The notes under the pieces were generated by a model. That model was not told the DNA's origin. It saw only the letters and a list, made by a program, of their open reading frames with translations, and did not search any database. Positions 9,584 to 18,400 of a stretch of DNA of 64,000 nt are shown here, piece by piece. Every line of letters begins with the position of its first letter. The stretch's first letter is position 1. Source of the stretch: Mycobacterium lacus (GTDB lineage: Bacteria; Actinomycetota; Actinomycetes; Mycobacteriales; Mycobacteriaceae); the NCBI RefSeq assembly GCF_010731535.1, contig NZ_AP022581.1:4721952-4785951 (forward strand), written 5' to 3'. Both the position numbers and the translations under genes were made by a program.

Positions 9584-9641
9584 CGAGAAGACGCGAAAGC
9601 CCGCGACACGCCGGGCGTGCGGGGGCATTTACGTCTTCTCG
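9584..9641 (-). terminator. TRIT-like hairpin ending the permease gene
   Basis: Imperfect inverted repeat whose outer 10 bp (CGAGAAGACG) are perfectly paired, with a GC-rich inner stem. The 3' arm contains the last codons of the permease gene (NEKT and stop). It would stop transcription before the embA promoter. Confidence 0.6.
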
Positions 9642-11068
9642 TTCATCTCGGCCTGGAACAGGCGGTACTGCTCGGCGCGGCCGGGCCGGCGGCGAACGAT
9701 CAGCCAACCGGCCGCGAGGACCGCAAACCACAGGGGAAACCAAGTCAAGGCGATCGCGGTCTCGGTTTCGGTGGTCAGCGTCCAGATCACGAATCCGAAG
9801 AAAGCCAGGACGGCCCAGCACATTGGCATGCCACCGGGCATCTGGTAGGTCGAGTCGGCGTGGCGTTGGGGGTGTCGCCGACGGTAGACCAGGTAGCTGA
9901 CGACGATCATCGCCCATACGAACATGAACAACAATGCCGAAAAGGTGGTCACGAGGGTAAAGGCGCCGATCACCGAGCCGCCGGCGTACAGCAGCGGGAT
10001 GGCGGTCAGCAGTAGCGGCGCCGTGACGAGCAGCGCGGGGGCCGGCACGCCGCCGCGGTTGAGTCGGCGAAACAGCGCCGGGGCGTTGCCCTCGTCGGCC
10101 AGGCCGAACAGCATCCGTCCGGTGGAGAAGACCCCGGAATTCGCTGAGGACGCGGCTGCGGTGACGACGACGAAGTTGATGACCGACGCCGCAGCGGCAA
10201 GCCCCGCCAACGAGAACATCGTCACGAACGGCGACTGACCGCTGGCGATCCGCCGCCACGGGACCACGGTCAGGATGGCCAGCAGCGCCCCGATGTAGAA
10301 GATCGCCACCCGCACCGGGACGGCATTGATCGCCCGGGGCAGGGTGCGGCGCGGGTCGGCTGTCTCGGCCGCGGCGGTGCCGAGGAGTTCCACGCCGATG
10401 TAGGCGAAGAACGCGATCTGGAATCCGCTCACCAGGCCCATGAACCCGGTCGCGAAGAACCCGCCGTCGTTCCAGAGGTTCTCGATCGTGGCGCGGTCGC
10501 CGTGTGCGGACACGAAATGGGTCGACACCAGGATCATCCCAACGACGACCAGGCCAAGGATTGCAACGATCTTGATCAACGCGAACCAGAACTCGATCTC
10601 CCCGAAGTTGCGGACGCCGACCAGGTTGAACGTCAGGAACACACCGACGGTGACCAGGACCGGCAGCCACGCCGGCAAGTCGGGCCACCAGTAGTGCGTG
10701 TAGCCCGTGATCGCGACGAGGTCCGCGATGCCGGTGACCACCCAGGCGAACCAGTACGACCACCCCAGGAAGAAACCCGCCGCGGGCCCCAGCAGGTCGG
10801 TCGCGAAATCGACGAACGACTTGTAGTTCAGGTTCGACAGCAGCAGCTCACCCATCGCGCGCAGCACGAAAAAGACGAAGAACCCGATGATCGCGTACAC
10901 CAGCAGCACCGCCGGACCGGCGTGAGAGATCGTTCGCCCCGAACCCATGAACAAGCCGGTGCCGATGGCACCCCCGATCGCGATCAACTGAATATGACGG
11001 TTGGCAAGACCACGACGCAGGTGCGGGGCGACCTCAACAGCGTCGGCCGCGAACACTTCGTGCGACAT
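9629..11068 (-). CDS. APC-family amino-acid permease (CycA-like)
   Basis: Predicted 12-helix proton-coupled importer of small neutral amino acids, similar to the Mtb D-serine/alanine/glycine transporter CycA (Rv1704c). It shows the APC opening LANRHIQLIAIGGAIGTGLF, the helix-1 GAIGTGLF break, and the conserved FAYIGVELLG and ETADPRRTLPRAIN segments. 479 residues from an ATG preceded by GAGG at 9-nt spacing; upstream ATGs lack such a site. It lies between embA and two PPE genes, where Mtb has nothing, so it may be acquired or relocated. Substrate cannot be decided from sequence. Confidence 0.85.
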   Translation of the reverse strand: MSHEVFAADAVEVAPHLRRGLANRHIQLIAIGGAIGTGLFMGSGRTISHAGPAVLLVYAIIGFFVFFVLRAMGELLLSNLNYKSFVDFATDLLGPAAGFFLGWSYWFAWVVTGIADLVAITGYTHYWWPDLPAWLPVLVTVGVFLTFNLVGVRNFGEIEFWFALIKIVAILGLVVVGMILVSTHFVSAHGDRATIENLWNDGGFFATGFMGLVSGFQIAFFAYIGVELLGTAAAETADPRRTLPRAINAVPVRVAIFYIGALLAILTVVPWRRIASGQSPFVTMFSLAGLAAAASVINFVVVTAAASSANSGVFSTGRMLFGLADEGNAPALFRRLNRGGVPAPALLVTAPLLLTAIPLLYAGGSVIGAFTLVTTFSALLFMFVWAMIVVSYLVYRRRHPQRHADSTYQMPGGMPMCWAVLAFFGFVIWTLTTETETAIALTWFPLWFAVLAAGWLIVRRRPGRAEQYRLFQAEMNEKT

Positions 11069-11108
11069 GTGCGACGTCCTCATCAAACGGGTGCAAGCCG
11101 CCATCACG

Positions 11109-12287
11109 CTATCCCGCAAAAGGCGGGCGAGCCATCACCGTGGGACGAAACCCATATCGGGGCCCGGCACCCGCCACGTTCGCGCCTGCACCGGCCAGCG
11201 GCAAGCCACCCAACAGGTTTCCGGTCGACCCGACGTCAGGAGGCTCGACCACCTGGCTGACCCGCTGCAGGGGCGCGTGGACAGCGGATGGCCCCGGGCC
11301 TGTCCCTGCCCAGGCCGGCGGCACCGACAGCTTGCCGATGGAGGCCGCGCCGCCCAACCCCGCCGCTATCGGCCCACCGCCGCCAAGCGGGCCTCCCACG
11401 CTTGCTGCGGCGGCGGCCGCCGGCGCGGCCCCGACGGCAGCTTCGGCGGCTTCGGGGCCGATCATTCCCATCGCCTTGGCCGATGTCACAAGGCTGTTGG
11501 CAATGCCGATGCCGAAATAGGGCAACCCAGTGGTGTTGTAGATCAGCTGTGACACAGGTATGAGCCAGTCGATCAGCCACTGCGCCCATCCCGGGGTCGC
11601 GGACGGTCCAGCGAAAGCGAAGAGGGCCGAAATGGGCGAGGAGAGGCCTTGCAGCGCGCTGGGCAGCTCAGACAGCAGTTGTGACAAGGTGGACAGGGCC
11701 GCACCGGCCGCGGTGCCCGTGGCCTGGCCGACGGCGGCGCCCTGCAGCGCCGGCGCCGCCGGGTTGGTGGTCGGTGGCGGCGCCGCAAACGGTTTGACGG
11801 AAGAAGCGGTGGCCGACGAGACGGCATAGGTGTACATCGCCAGGGCGTCCTGGGCCCACATTTCGCCGTATTGGGCTTCGGTGGTGGCGATAGCGGCGGC
11901 GTTCAAGCCCAAGACGTTGGTCGAAACCAACGATGCCAACCGGGCACGGTTGGCCGCGATCAGCGGTGGGGGCACGACCGAGGCAAACGCGGTCTCATAA
12001 GCCGCGGCCGCAGCGGCGGCCTGGCTCGCCGCCTGCTGGGCTTGGGCAGCCGTCGCGCGCATCCAGGCCACGTACGGGGCCACCGCCTCGGCCATCGATG
12101 TCGAGGCGGGACCGAGCCACTCCTCGCTGCTGAGCATGCTGACCACGGCGCCATAATCGGTGGCAGCCGAGCTCAACTCCGCGGCCAGCGCATTCCAGGC
12201 CGACGCGGCGGCCACCATCGGTGCCGAACCCGGACCGGCATACATGCGCGCGGAGTTGACCTCCGGCGGCAATGCTCCGAAATCCAT
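11109..12287 (-). CDS. PPE family protein, SVP subgroup
   Basis: 392 residues. The N-terminal about 180 residues form the helical PPE domain (MDFGALPPEVNSARMY, then EEWLGPAS, the WxG-type turn). The C-terminal part is alanine/glycine rich with the subgroup motif SVPPAW and the usual tail GFRPTVMARPPFAG. PPE proteins are exported by ESX type VII systems, normally as PE-PPE pairs; no PE gene is adjacent. It follows another SVP-type PPE gene by about 40 bp, probably a duplication. Function unknown. Confidence 0.93.
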   Translation of the reverse strand: MDFGALPPEVNSARMYAGPGSAPMVAAASAWNALAAELSSAATDYGAVVSMLSSEEWLGPASTSMAEAVAPYVAWMRATAAQAQQAASQAAAAAAAYETAFASVVPPPLIAANRARLASLVSTNVLGLNAAAIATTEAQYGEMWAQDALAMYTYAVSSATASSVKPFAAPPPTTNPAAPALQGAAVGQATGTAAGAALSTLSQLLSELPSALQGLSSPISALFAFAGPSATPGWAQWLIDWLIPVSQLIYNTTGLPYFGIGIANSLVTSAKAMGMIGPEAAEAAVGAAPAAAAAASVGGPLGGGGPIAAGLGGAASIGKLSVPPAWAGTGPGPSAVHAPLQRVSQVVEPPDVGSTGNLLGGLPLAGAGANVAGAGPRYGFRPTVMARPPFAG

Positions 12288-12328
12288 TGGCTATGAACCC
12301 CTTATCTCTTCGTCGGGCGCGTCGGGCG

Positions 12329-13426
12329 CTATCCGGCGGCCACCGGGCGTGGCATCACGGTGGGGCGGAACCCATTCCGGCGCTGAGCAAAGCTTGCGGT
12401 GCGCCCAGGCCTCCTCGTTGGCATACCCCGGAGCAGGCTCGCCGTTCCGCCTGGCGGGCCGGGGTGCACGCCGGCGCCCGGCATCTGTGCAGTATCGACG
12501 CTTGGCATCGAGGGCGATGACGCCCAACTCGACGGCACCGACATCCGCCCGATCAGCTCGGCCCGGCCCAAAAGTGCCGACACGCCTGGGCCGCCCGCGC
12601 GCGCCAAGCCCGGGCCGAGACCTGCCGTGCCCGGGCCCGCCAGCGCGCTCGCAGCGGCCGTCGTTGCTCCGCCCCGCCCGGCGATCAGCAACTGCGCTAT
12701 CTGCAAGATGTTCAAGGTAAAGCCGCCGCCGTCGTAAACGAATCCTTCAGCGGTCGTAATGAGACCGGCCAAGGCGAGCTCGTCGGCCGGCGACAGGCCG
12801 GCCAATTCCGCCTCCAGCCACGCGATGATCGCGGAGAACCACGGAAACGACCGATTCGAGAGTTGCTGCGGCAATTGAGGCACCGCGCCCGCGCCCGGGC
12901 TGGTGATGGATGGCGGCGGCGTGAACGGGGTGAACCTCGAGGCGATCGCCGAGGAGCTGGCGTAGTCGTACATGGCGGCGGCGTCCTGGGCCCACATCTC
13001 GGCGTACTGCGCCTCGGTGGTCGCGATTGCCGGTGCATTCTGGCCGAAGAGGTTGGTCGCGATGAGCACGGTCAACAAGGCCCGGTTGGCCGCGATCACC
13101 GGTGGAGGCAGCGTCATTGCAAAAGCGGTCTGATAGGCCGCGGCGGCGGCTCGGGCCTGCACGCCTGCCGCTTCGGCCTGCGCGGCGGTAGCACTCAACC
13201 AGGCCACATAGGGCTGTGCCGCGGCCGCCATAGCGGCCGACGCGGGCCCGACCCATGGCGAGCTGGTCAGCTCCGAGATCACCGAATCGATTCCGGCCGC
13301 CGCACAGGTCAGCTCGGAAGCCAGGTCGTCCCAGGCCGACGCGGCAGCCATCATCGGTCCCGAGCCTGGACCGGTATACATGCGACCGGAGTTGACCTCA
13401 GGGGGCAAGCCCCCGAAATCCATCAT
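12329..13426 (-). CDS. PPE family protein, SVP subgroup
   Basis: 365 residues with the same architecture as its downstream neighbour: PPE domain (MMDFGGLPPEVNSGRMY, SPWVGPAS), middle region with a hydrophobic stretch (FTLNILQIAQLLIAG), the motif MSVPSSW, and the tail NGFRPTVMPRPVAAG. The start is uncertain: ATGs lie on either side of the chosen codon (MLMMDFG) and no good ribosome site is seen; a TTG would add 15 residues. The long upstream region is unusually AT-rich near 13790-13880 and probably holds the promoter of this PPE pair. Confidence 0.9.
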   Translation of the reverse strand: MMDFGGLPPEVNSGRMYTGPGSGPMMAAASAWDDLASELTCAAAGIDSVISELTSSPWVGPASAAMAAAAQPYVAWLSATAAQAEAAGVQARAAAAAYQTAFAMTLPPPVIAANRALLTVLIATNLFGQNAPAIATTEAQYAEMWAQDAAAMYDYASSSAIASRFTPFTPPPSITSPGAGAVPQLPQQLSNRSFPWFSAIIAWLEAELAGLSPADELALAGLITTAEGFVYDGGGFTLNILQIAQLLIAGRGGATTAAASALAGPGTAGLGPGLARAGGPGVSALLGRAELIGRMSVPSSWASSPSMPSVDTAQMPGAGVHPGPPGGTASLLRGMPTRRPGRTASFAQRRNGFRPTVMPRPVAAG

Positions 13427-13908
13427 CAGCATTGGTTGATCGACCGCCGGATCCTCAGCTGGTCGGGACAAGGTTCGCGTGTGACATGTGGGCTTGCCTC
13501 CACGTAGTTCGGACTCAATGGCTTTTCAGCACCGTCGCTTGCTGGGAGGCTAGAGCTTGCGCTCCCGCGACCGCGTCCGCCGCAACCGGTTGATCAGGCA
13601 AGCTCGGCCGCCCATCCGAACCGGCGACGCCGCAATGCGACGGGTGATCAACGATTCCTATCGCTGCCCGGTCACACGGTCGCTAGCTGCGCGAATACGC
13701 GGTTATCCCGGCCGCAGCGAGCGCGAGGGCCACAGCAGGGCGCGTCACCGCGTGCTCATGTCACGGCCCGGACAAGCCCACGGCGCGGAGAAAAAAATCT
13801 CGCTGAGACAAAGCAGCTTAGTGCAACAATCTGACACTGAAATAGTTTTCAGTAGAAACACTTTCTTAACATTGCAGCACGAGCGAGCCAAGTTGGCCCT
13901 ACTCCTAG
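13427..13908. other. 482-bp non-coding region upstream of the PPE pair, AT-rich island
   Basis: No convincing gene. Most is ordinary GC-rich spacer, but about 13787-13880 is strikingly AT-rich for this genome (runs such as GAGAAAAAAATC and TAGTTTTCAGTAGAAACAC). It contains the inverted repeat ACTGAAA-TAGT-TTTCAGT at 13836-13853. A promoter and operator region, possibly with nucleoid-protein (Lsr2) binding, is the likeliest content. Confidence 0.5.
13836..13853. promoter_or_regulatory. Inverted repeat, candidate operator
   Basis: ACTGAAA and TTTCAGT arms of 7 bp separated by TAGT, in the AT-rich island about 410 bp upstream of the PPE pair. The size and spacing fit a dimeric repressor site such as a TetR or MarR operator. 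No regulator gene is adjacent. Confidence 0.35.
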
Positions 13909-14088
13909 TCACACGCGCCACTGTCCAACGGCTTTCTCTGGCAGTCGGCGTACTCCGAGCTGCTGTTCCTGGATGAACTGTGGCCCGACTTCACCCGCGA
14001 ATGCTTCGAGCAGGCGCTCGCGGACTTCGGACAACGCGTGCGCACGCTGGGAAGGTCGCACCGCCCGGCGAGCAAAGTGGACCCGTAG
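13909..14088 (+). pseudogene. C-terminal remnant of an unidentified gene
   Basis: An in-frame stretch of 59 codons with protein-like composition (NGFLWQSAYSELLFLDELWP, then ECFEQALADFGQRVRTLG) ends at TAG. It is preceded by an in-frame stop and has no start codon or ribosome site. It looks like the surviving tail of a gene whose front was deleted. I do not recognise the family. It converges on idi, whose stop lies 3 bp away. Confidence 0.35.
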
Positions 14089-14090
14089 CG

Positions 14091-14699
14091 CTATTCGGCG
14101 GAGCGCGCGGCCACGGGCAGTCGGGAATCGTCGGCCACCGGCCAGTCAGCCGGACGCGGCCCCATCTCGGTCAGAAGGCTCAATTGTGCGCGACACCAAG
14201 GGGATACCGGCGTGATTGTCCCGGCGGCGACGTCACGAACGAACTGTTCCCAGGGCATCCAGCGCACGGCGTCGACTTCGTCTGAGTTCGGTCGGATCCG
14301 CCTGCCACCCCGGACTCGGTACACCGGGCACATCTCGTTTTCCACCGTGCCGTCGGCCATCGTTGCCCGGTAGCGGAAACCGGGCAAGATCAGGTCGACC
14401 ACGTCGGCGATCAGCCCGAGTTCAACGGCGAGCCGCCGGCGGATGGCGTTCGGCAACGATTCGCCGGGCTGTGGATGCCCGCAACAGCTGTTGGTCCACA
14501 CCCCCGGCCAGGTCCGTTTCGTAGCGGCTCGCCGGGTGATCAACAGTCGATCTTCGCGATCGAAGACGTAGGTGGAGAACGCGAGGTGCAGCGGGGTTTC
14601 AGAGGTATGCACGGTGGCCTTGTCAGCCGCACCTATCGCGCCGCCGCATTCGTCGAGCAGAACCACGCGCTCGTCGGGCGGGACCGGACCTGCGCCCAT
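14091..14699 (-). CDS. idi: Isopentenyl-diphosphate delta-isomerase, type 1
   Basis: Interconverts isopentenyl and dimethylallyl diphosphate in the cytosol, balancing prenyl precursors. 202 residues; Mtb Idi (Rv1745c) is 203. The Nudix-like fold shows the active-site motif TNSCCGHP (69-76, catalytic C73 before GHP) and the acidic ENEMCPVY segment that carries the second catalytic residue. The ATG (MGAGPVPPDERVV) matches the homologous start, although the frame is open further upstream. It lies 19 nt after a decayed prenyl-diphosphate synthase, the arrangement of carotenoid clusters (crtE-idi) in other mycobacteria; no other crt gene is present. In Mtb idi lies elsewhere. Confidence 0.92.
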   Translation of the reverse strand: MGAGPVPPDERVVLLDECGGAIGAADKATVHTSETPLHLAFSTYVFDREDRLLITRRAATKRTWPGVWTNSCCGHPQPGESLPNAIRRRLAVELGLIADVVDLILPGFRYRATMADGTVENEMCPVYRVRGGRRIRPNSDEVDAVRWMPWEQFVRDVAAGTITPVSPWCRAQLSLLTEMGPRPADWPVADDSRLPVAARSAE

Positions 14700-14718
14700 C
14701 ACGACACCCGCGCCGCGA

Positions 14719-15279
14719 CTAATTGGGCCAACGCCTGCAACTCCACCGCCCCGCCTCGGCCCGATCTTCAAAAGCCAGGTCCTCGGACTGGCCGGCGCAC
14801 ATCTCCAGCAGGGCACTCCTAAGGGCCTCTCCGGCCGCGCCACTACTTACCAGATCCACCGCCAGCACGAAAAGTGCGTCACCGGTTAACAACGCCTTCG
14901 GCACCCCGAACGCCGCCCACGCCGTGAAACGGTGTCGCCGTGTTGGTCGCCGTCCATGATGTCGTCGTGCAGCAGCGAAAAGTTGTGCACCAGCTCCACA
15001 GCGGCCGCGGCTGGAATTGCCGGCCGCACCGAACCGCCCGCCGCGCGCACATGCAGATGTCAGGGCCGGTCGCAGCGCTTTGCCGCCTCCTCGCGAATCT
15101 TTGCCACCGTCGATCCCCCACCATCCCACATGAAAATCGGCCACCCGCAGTAGTTCAGCGGGAAGGGTTTCCACGACGGCGTGCAGTCTCGGTTGGACGA
15201 GAACTCGCGCTTCGCCCAGAATGGCGTCGATGCTCGTGGCGCCTTGACAACCGTGAACCGATTGCGCCGCCTCGCTCAT
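14719..15279 (-). pseudogene. Decayed geranylgeranyl-diphosphate synthase (CrtE/IdsA-like)
   Basis: The N-terminal half of a trans-polyprenyl synthase, scattered over frames. ILGEARVLVQPRLHAVVETL and GGGKALRPALT are in the starting frame; VELVHNFSLLHDDIMDGD (first aspartate-rich motif) is in a second frame; RRHRFTAWAAFGVPKALL returns to the first. The sequence then ends after EDLAFEDRAEAG, so the second aspartate-rich motif and the C-terminal half are absent. At least two frameshifts plus the truncation mean no active enzyme. It probably once worked with the idi gene just downstream. Confidence 0.8.
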
Positions 15280-15400
15280 CCATCGCCTCCCTCATTGGCG
15301 CGCCCGAATGCCGCCACAAGCTACCGGATTGAGAGCCCAAAACGTAGAGGATTCGTCGGAACGGTTGATCACGGCGTGTTCGCGACGTTTCCCGCTAAGG

Positions 15401-18400
15401 CTAACCCCGGCGCAGCGGTGCGGGGTTCCACAGACCGCCGCGCGTGACGGTTCCCAGCTGCAGGTGCGCGGGCTGGGCGTCGGGGTAGTAGGGCGTCAAC
15501 CGCTGCAACGCGCCCCAGTCCCGGAACCAATCGTCCTTCAGGTAGCTGGCCACCGTGGTCGTGTGCATCAGGAGCTCGGTGACGCCCAGCGGGCCGCCAC
15601 CATTGTTGTCCATCACCGGGGAGTTGGCCTCGGCGCCGAACCGATCCGGCAGGATGCGCCATTTCGGCGCTTCGTCGACGCCGTTTTGATGGCCGAACGG
15701 TCGCTGGCACGGGAAGGCCAGGCCCACCAGCCAGTCGAGGAAGACCGGGTCGGTTGAGCCCACCACATCCTGAAGCGTCTGCACCTGCGGAATTCGCGGT
15801 GGTGTGAGTGCGATCCAGTGCTGCGGCGCCAGGTCGTTGTCGTCGGCGACTAGGCGAACCCGGGTGGCGGTGCTCGGGATCGCGGACAGCGGCGCGCGCA
15901 GGTTGCGCCAGGCGGGCGCCGCGCCGACGTCGGCGAATCCCAATGAACCGCCCGGGTGTCCCGTGGCGGCTCCCTCATCGGTGGCCCATTGCACCTGGAC
16001 CTCGCGGGGGTCGAAGCGGCCGGCCGCGGTGACCACCAGCAGCGGCGCCCTGCCCCGCCGATCCGCGGGCGGCAGCCGGTACCACGCCGACCGCAGCATG
16101 GCGGGTACCTGGATGCCCGACCGCCAGCTGCCCAGCACCGGCGTGCGGGCCGGATCCAAGTTATAGGGAAGTCGCGCGACCGAGCCGTTGATTCCGGGTG
16201 CCGGGTTGGTGCCGCCCTCGGTGCCGGGTTCGCTGCCGGTGATCAGCCCGTCGTCGCTGATGAAACTGCGGTCGCCCGGGCGTTCCATCACCGGGTCGGC
16301 ACGCACGTCAGCGGGGATGCCATTGGGTGTAAAGGCTTCCGATAGGCCGGCGCCCAGCGCGTCGGCCACCGGGGCGGTCGCGGGGGTCAGCATGCCGGCG
16401 TTGGGGTCCTGCTCGACCAGCACATCCTCGGCCAAGCCGCAGGCCGAGCCGCTCCACAGACCGGTCAACGCCTGTAGGTTGGACCGGCCCACCGACCACG
16501 CCGGGTACTGAGCGGTCATCCCGAGGGTCAGCGATGCCACCTCGAAAAGCACCAGCAACCACGTCGCAATCGCCAACGGGGACTCGACGATTCCGGCCAG
16601 CCGTGCCCCATAGCGGGTGGTGGGTGGGCCGTTATCGGTGGCGACGAAGTGGAACCACGCGGCCAGTAGCAGGACCAGCACCGTCAGACCGAGCAGCATG
16701 GTCGCAAAGCCATACCGCCATTCGGGGAACGAATTCGACCACGGCACACCGAAGTTGGACACATACCACCAGCCGTTGACGCTGGCGAATGACAGCGCCA
16801 CCAAAAACACCACCGCCGCGGCGAACACCGTGCGGTTGCGGCGGGACCGCATTGCCGCGCTCGTCACCGCGACCGCGGCCAGCGCCCCCAGCGATCCCGC
16901 CAGCCCCGCGAACACCCCGAAGTGGTGTGTCCACTTGGTGGGAGTGAACATCATCGCCAGGAACGAGATGACGGTGATGCCGATGATGCGGCGGCTGGGT
17001 CCGGCGGCCGTGCCCGGAATTCGGCCCTTGCGCAACGACATTGCCACCGATATCGCCAGCGCGAGGACCAACGCGAGCACCGCGAAGCGGCGGGCCACGG
17101 ATCCGTCGGGGCTGGCCATGAACAGCCGTTCGTAGCGGATGTGCTCGTCAAACCAGCTCAGGCTGGGCCCGAGCGCGCGCTTGAGGGCGGTCGCCTGCAT
17201 CTCGCCGGCCACGGTCTGGTCGCGGAAGATCAGGATCGCCGTGACGGTGGTCGCGGCCAGGATGGGGGCCAGCAGCGGCAACGCGCCAAACTGTTTGGAC
17301 CGGCGGTGGACGATGGTTCGCAGCGGCCCGATCGCAACCAGCAGCGCGCCGATGGACGCGATGCCGGTCGGCCCGGAGAACAGCGTCAGTGCGCCGACGA
17401 TGCAGGCGACCGCCACCGGCAACAGCCGATTGGTGGCCACCGCGCGCTCGACCGAACACCAGGTCAGCAGGATGCCCAGGGCGATGATGGGCTCGGGCCG
17501 CAGGCCATTGTCGAGCGGCAGCCAGACCGCCAGGAACATTCCCGCCGCCGTCCACGCCGCGGCCCGGCTGCGTTTGACCGCGTGCCCGAGCCGGGGGATG
17601 ACTTCGCGACTGATCACCCACCAGCAGGTCAGCGCCATCGCCAGGGTCGGCAGCCGCATCCACACACTGGTGGTGCTGACATGCGCCCACAGCGCGAGCA
17701 GGTCGTAGTACCAGCCGAACGGCGCCTCGGGGGTGCCCAACCAGCGGTAGTAATTCGCCATGTACCCGGCGTGCTCCGACACCCGGGCCATCGTCAGGAT
17801 GTACCCGTCGTCGGAGGTGTTGGCCCCGACGAAATGCCACCACGTCAGCACGGTGATGACCAGGGCGTCCAGGCCGCCGATCGACCACCAGCGCGGGGGC
17901 AGGAAGCGTCGGTGCCGGGTGCCGTCGGCGGTGTCCAGGACGTGCAGCGCGAGCAGGGCGGCGCCGGTCAGTACCACCCCGAGGACCATCGCGAGCATTT
18001 TCAGCGGCGTCGGGGAGCTGCTGTAGCGGGTGTCGACGGTCGCCGAGAAGTTCAGCCCCGCCGGCGCCGGCCCAGTCAGATCGGTGAACACGCCGACGAT
18101 TTGGGGCCGGAAGTCGTAGCCGCTTTTCTCCCCGCGCAGCGGTGCGCCGGGATGCTCGGCGTTGGGTCCCTGTGTGAGCCCGACGAATTCGGCGGTGACC
18201 CTGTCGGCGCGCGCGGTAAAGGTCAACCGCCGGCAGGCGGGGCCAAGCACCTCACTCAGCGGCGCGCTGACCACCGGGACATTGCGCACTATCAGCACCA
18301 GGTCGTCGTTGGTGCGCTGGACGAGCAGGCCACGATCGACGGCCTTCGGGGCCTGCTTGGGCACCGTGGACAACAGCGTGTTTTGCGCGCCGGCGAGGCC

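Noticed and set aside
9522..10763. Apparent N-terminal extension of EmbA into the permease gene
   Set aside because: The frame is open by chance, is arginine-rich and overlaps the permease on the same strand; homology begins at the GTG at 9521.
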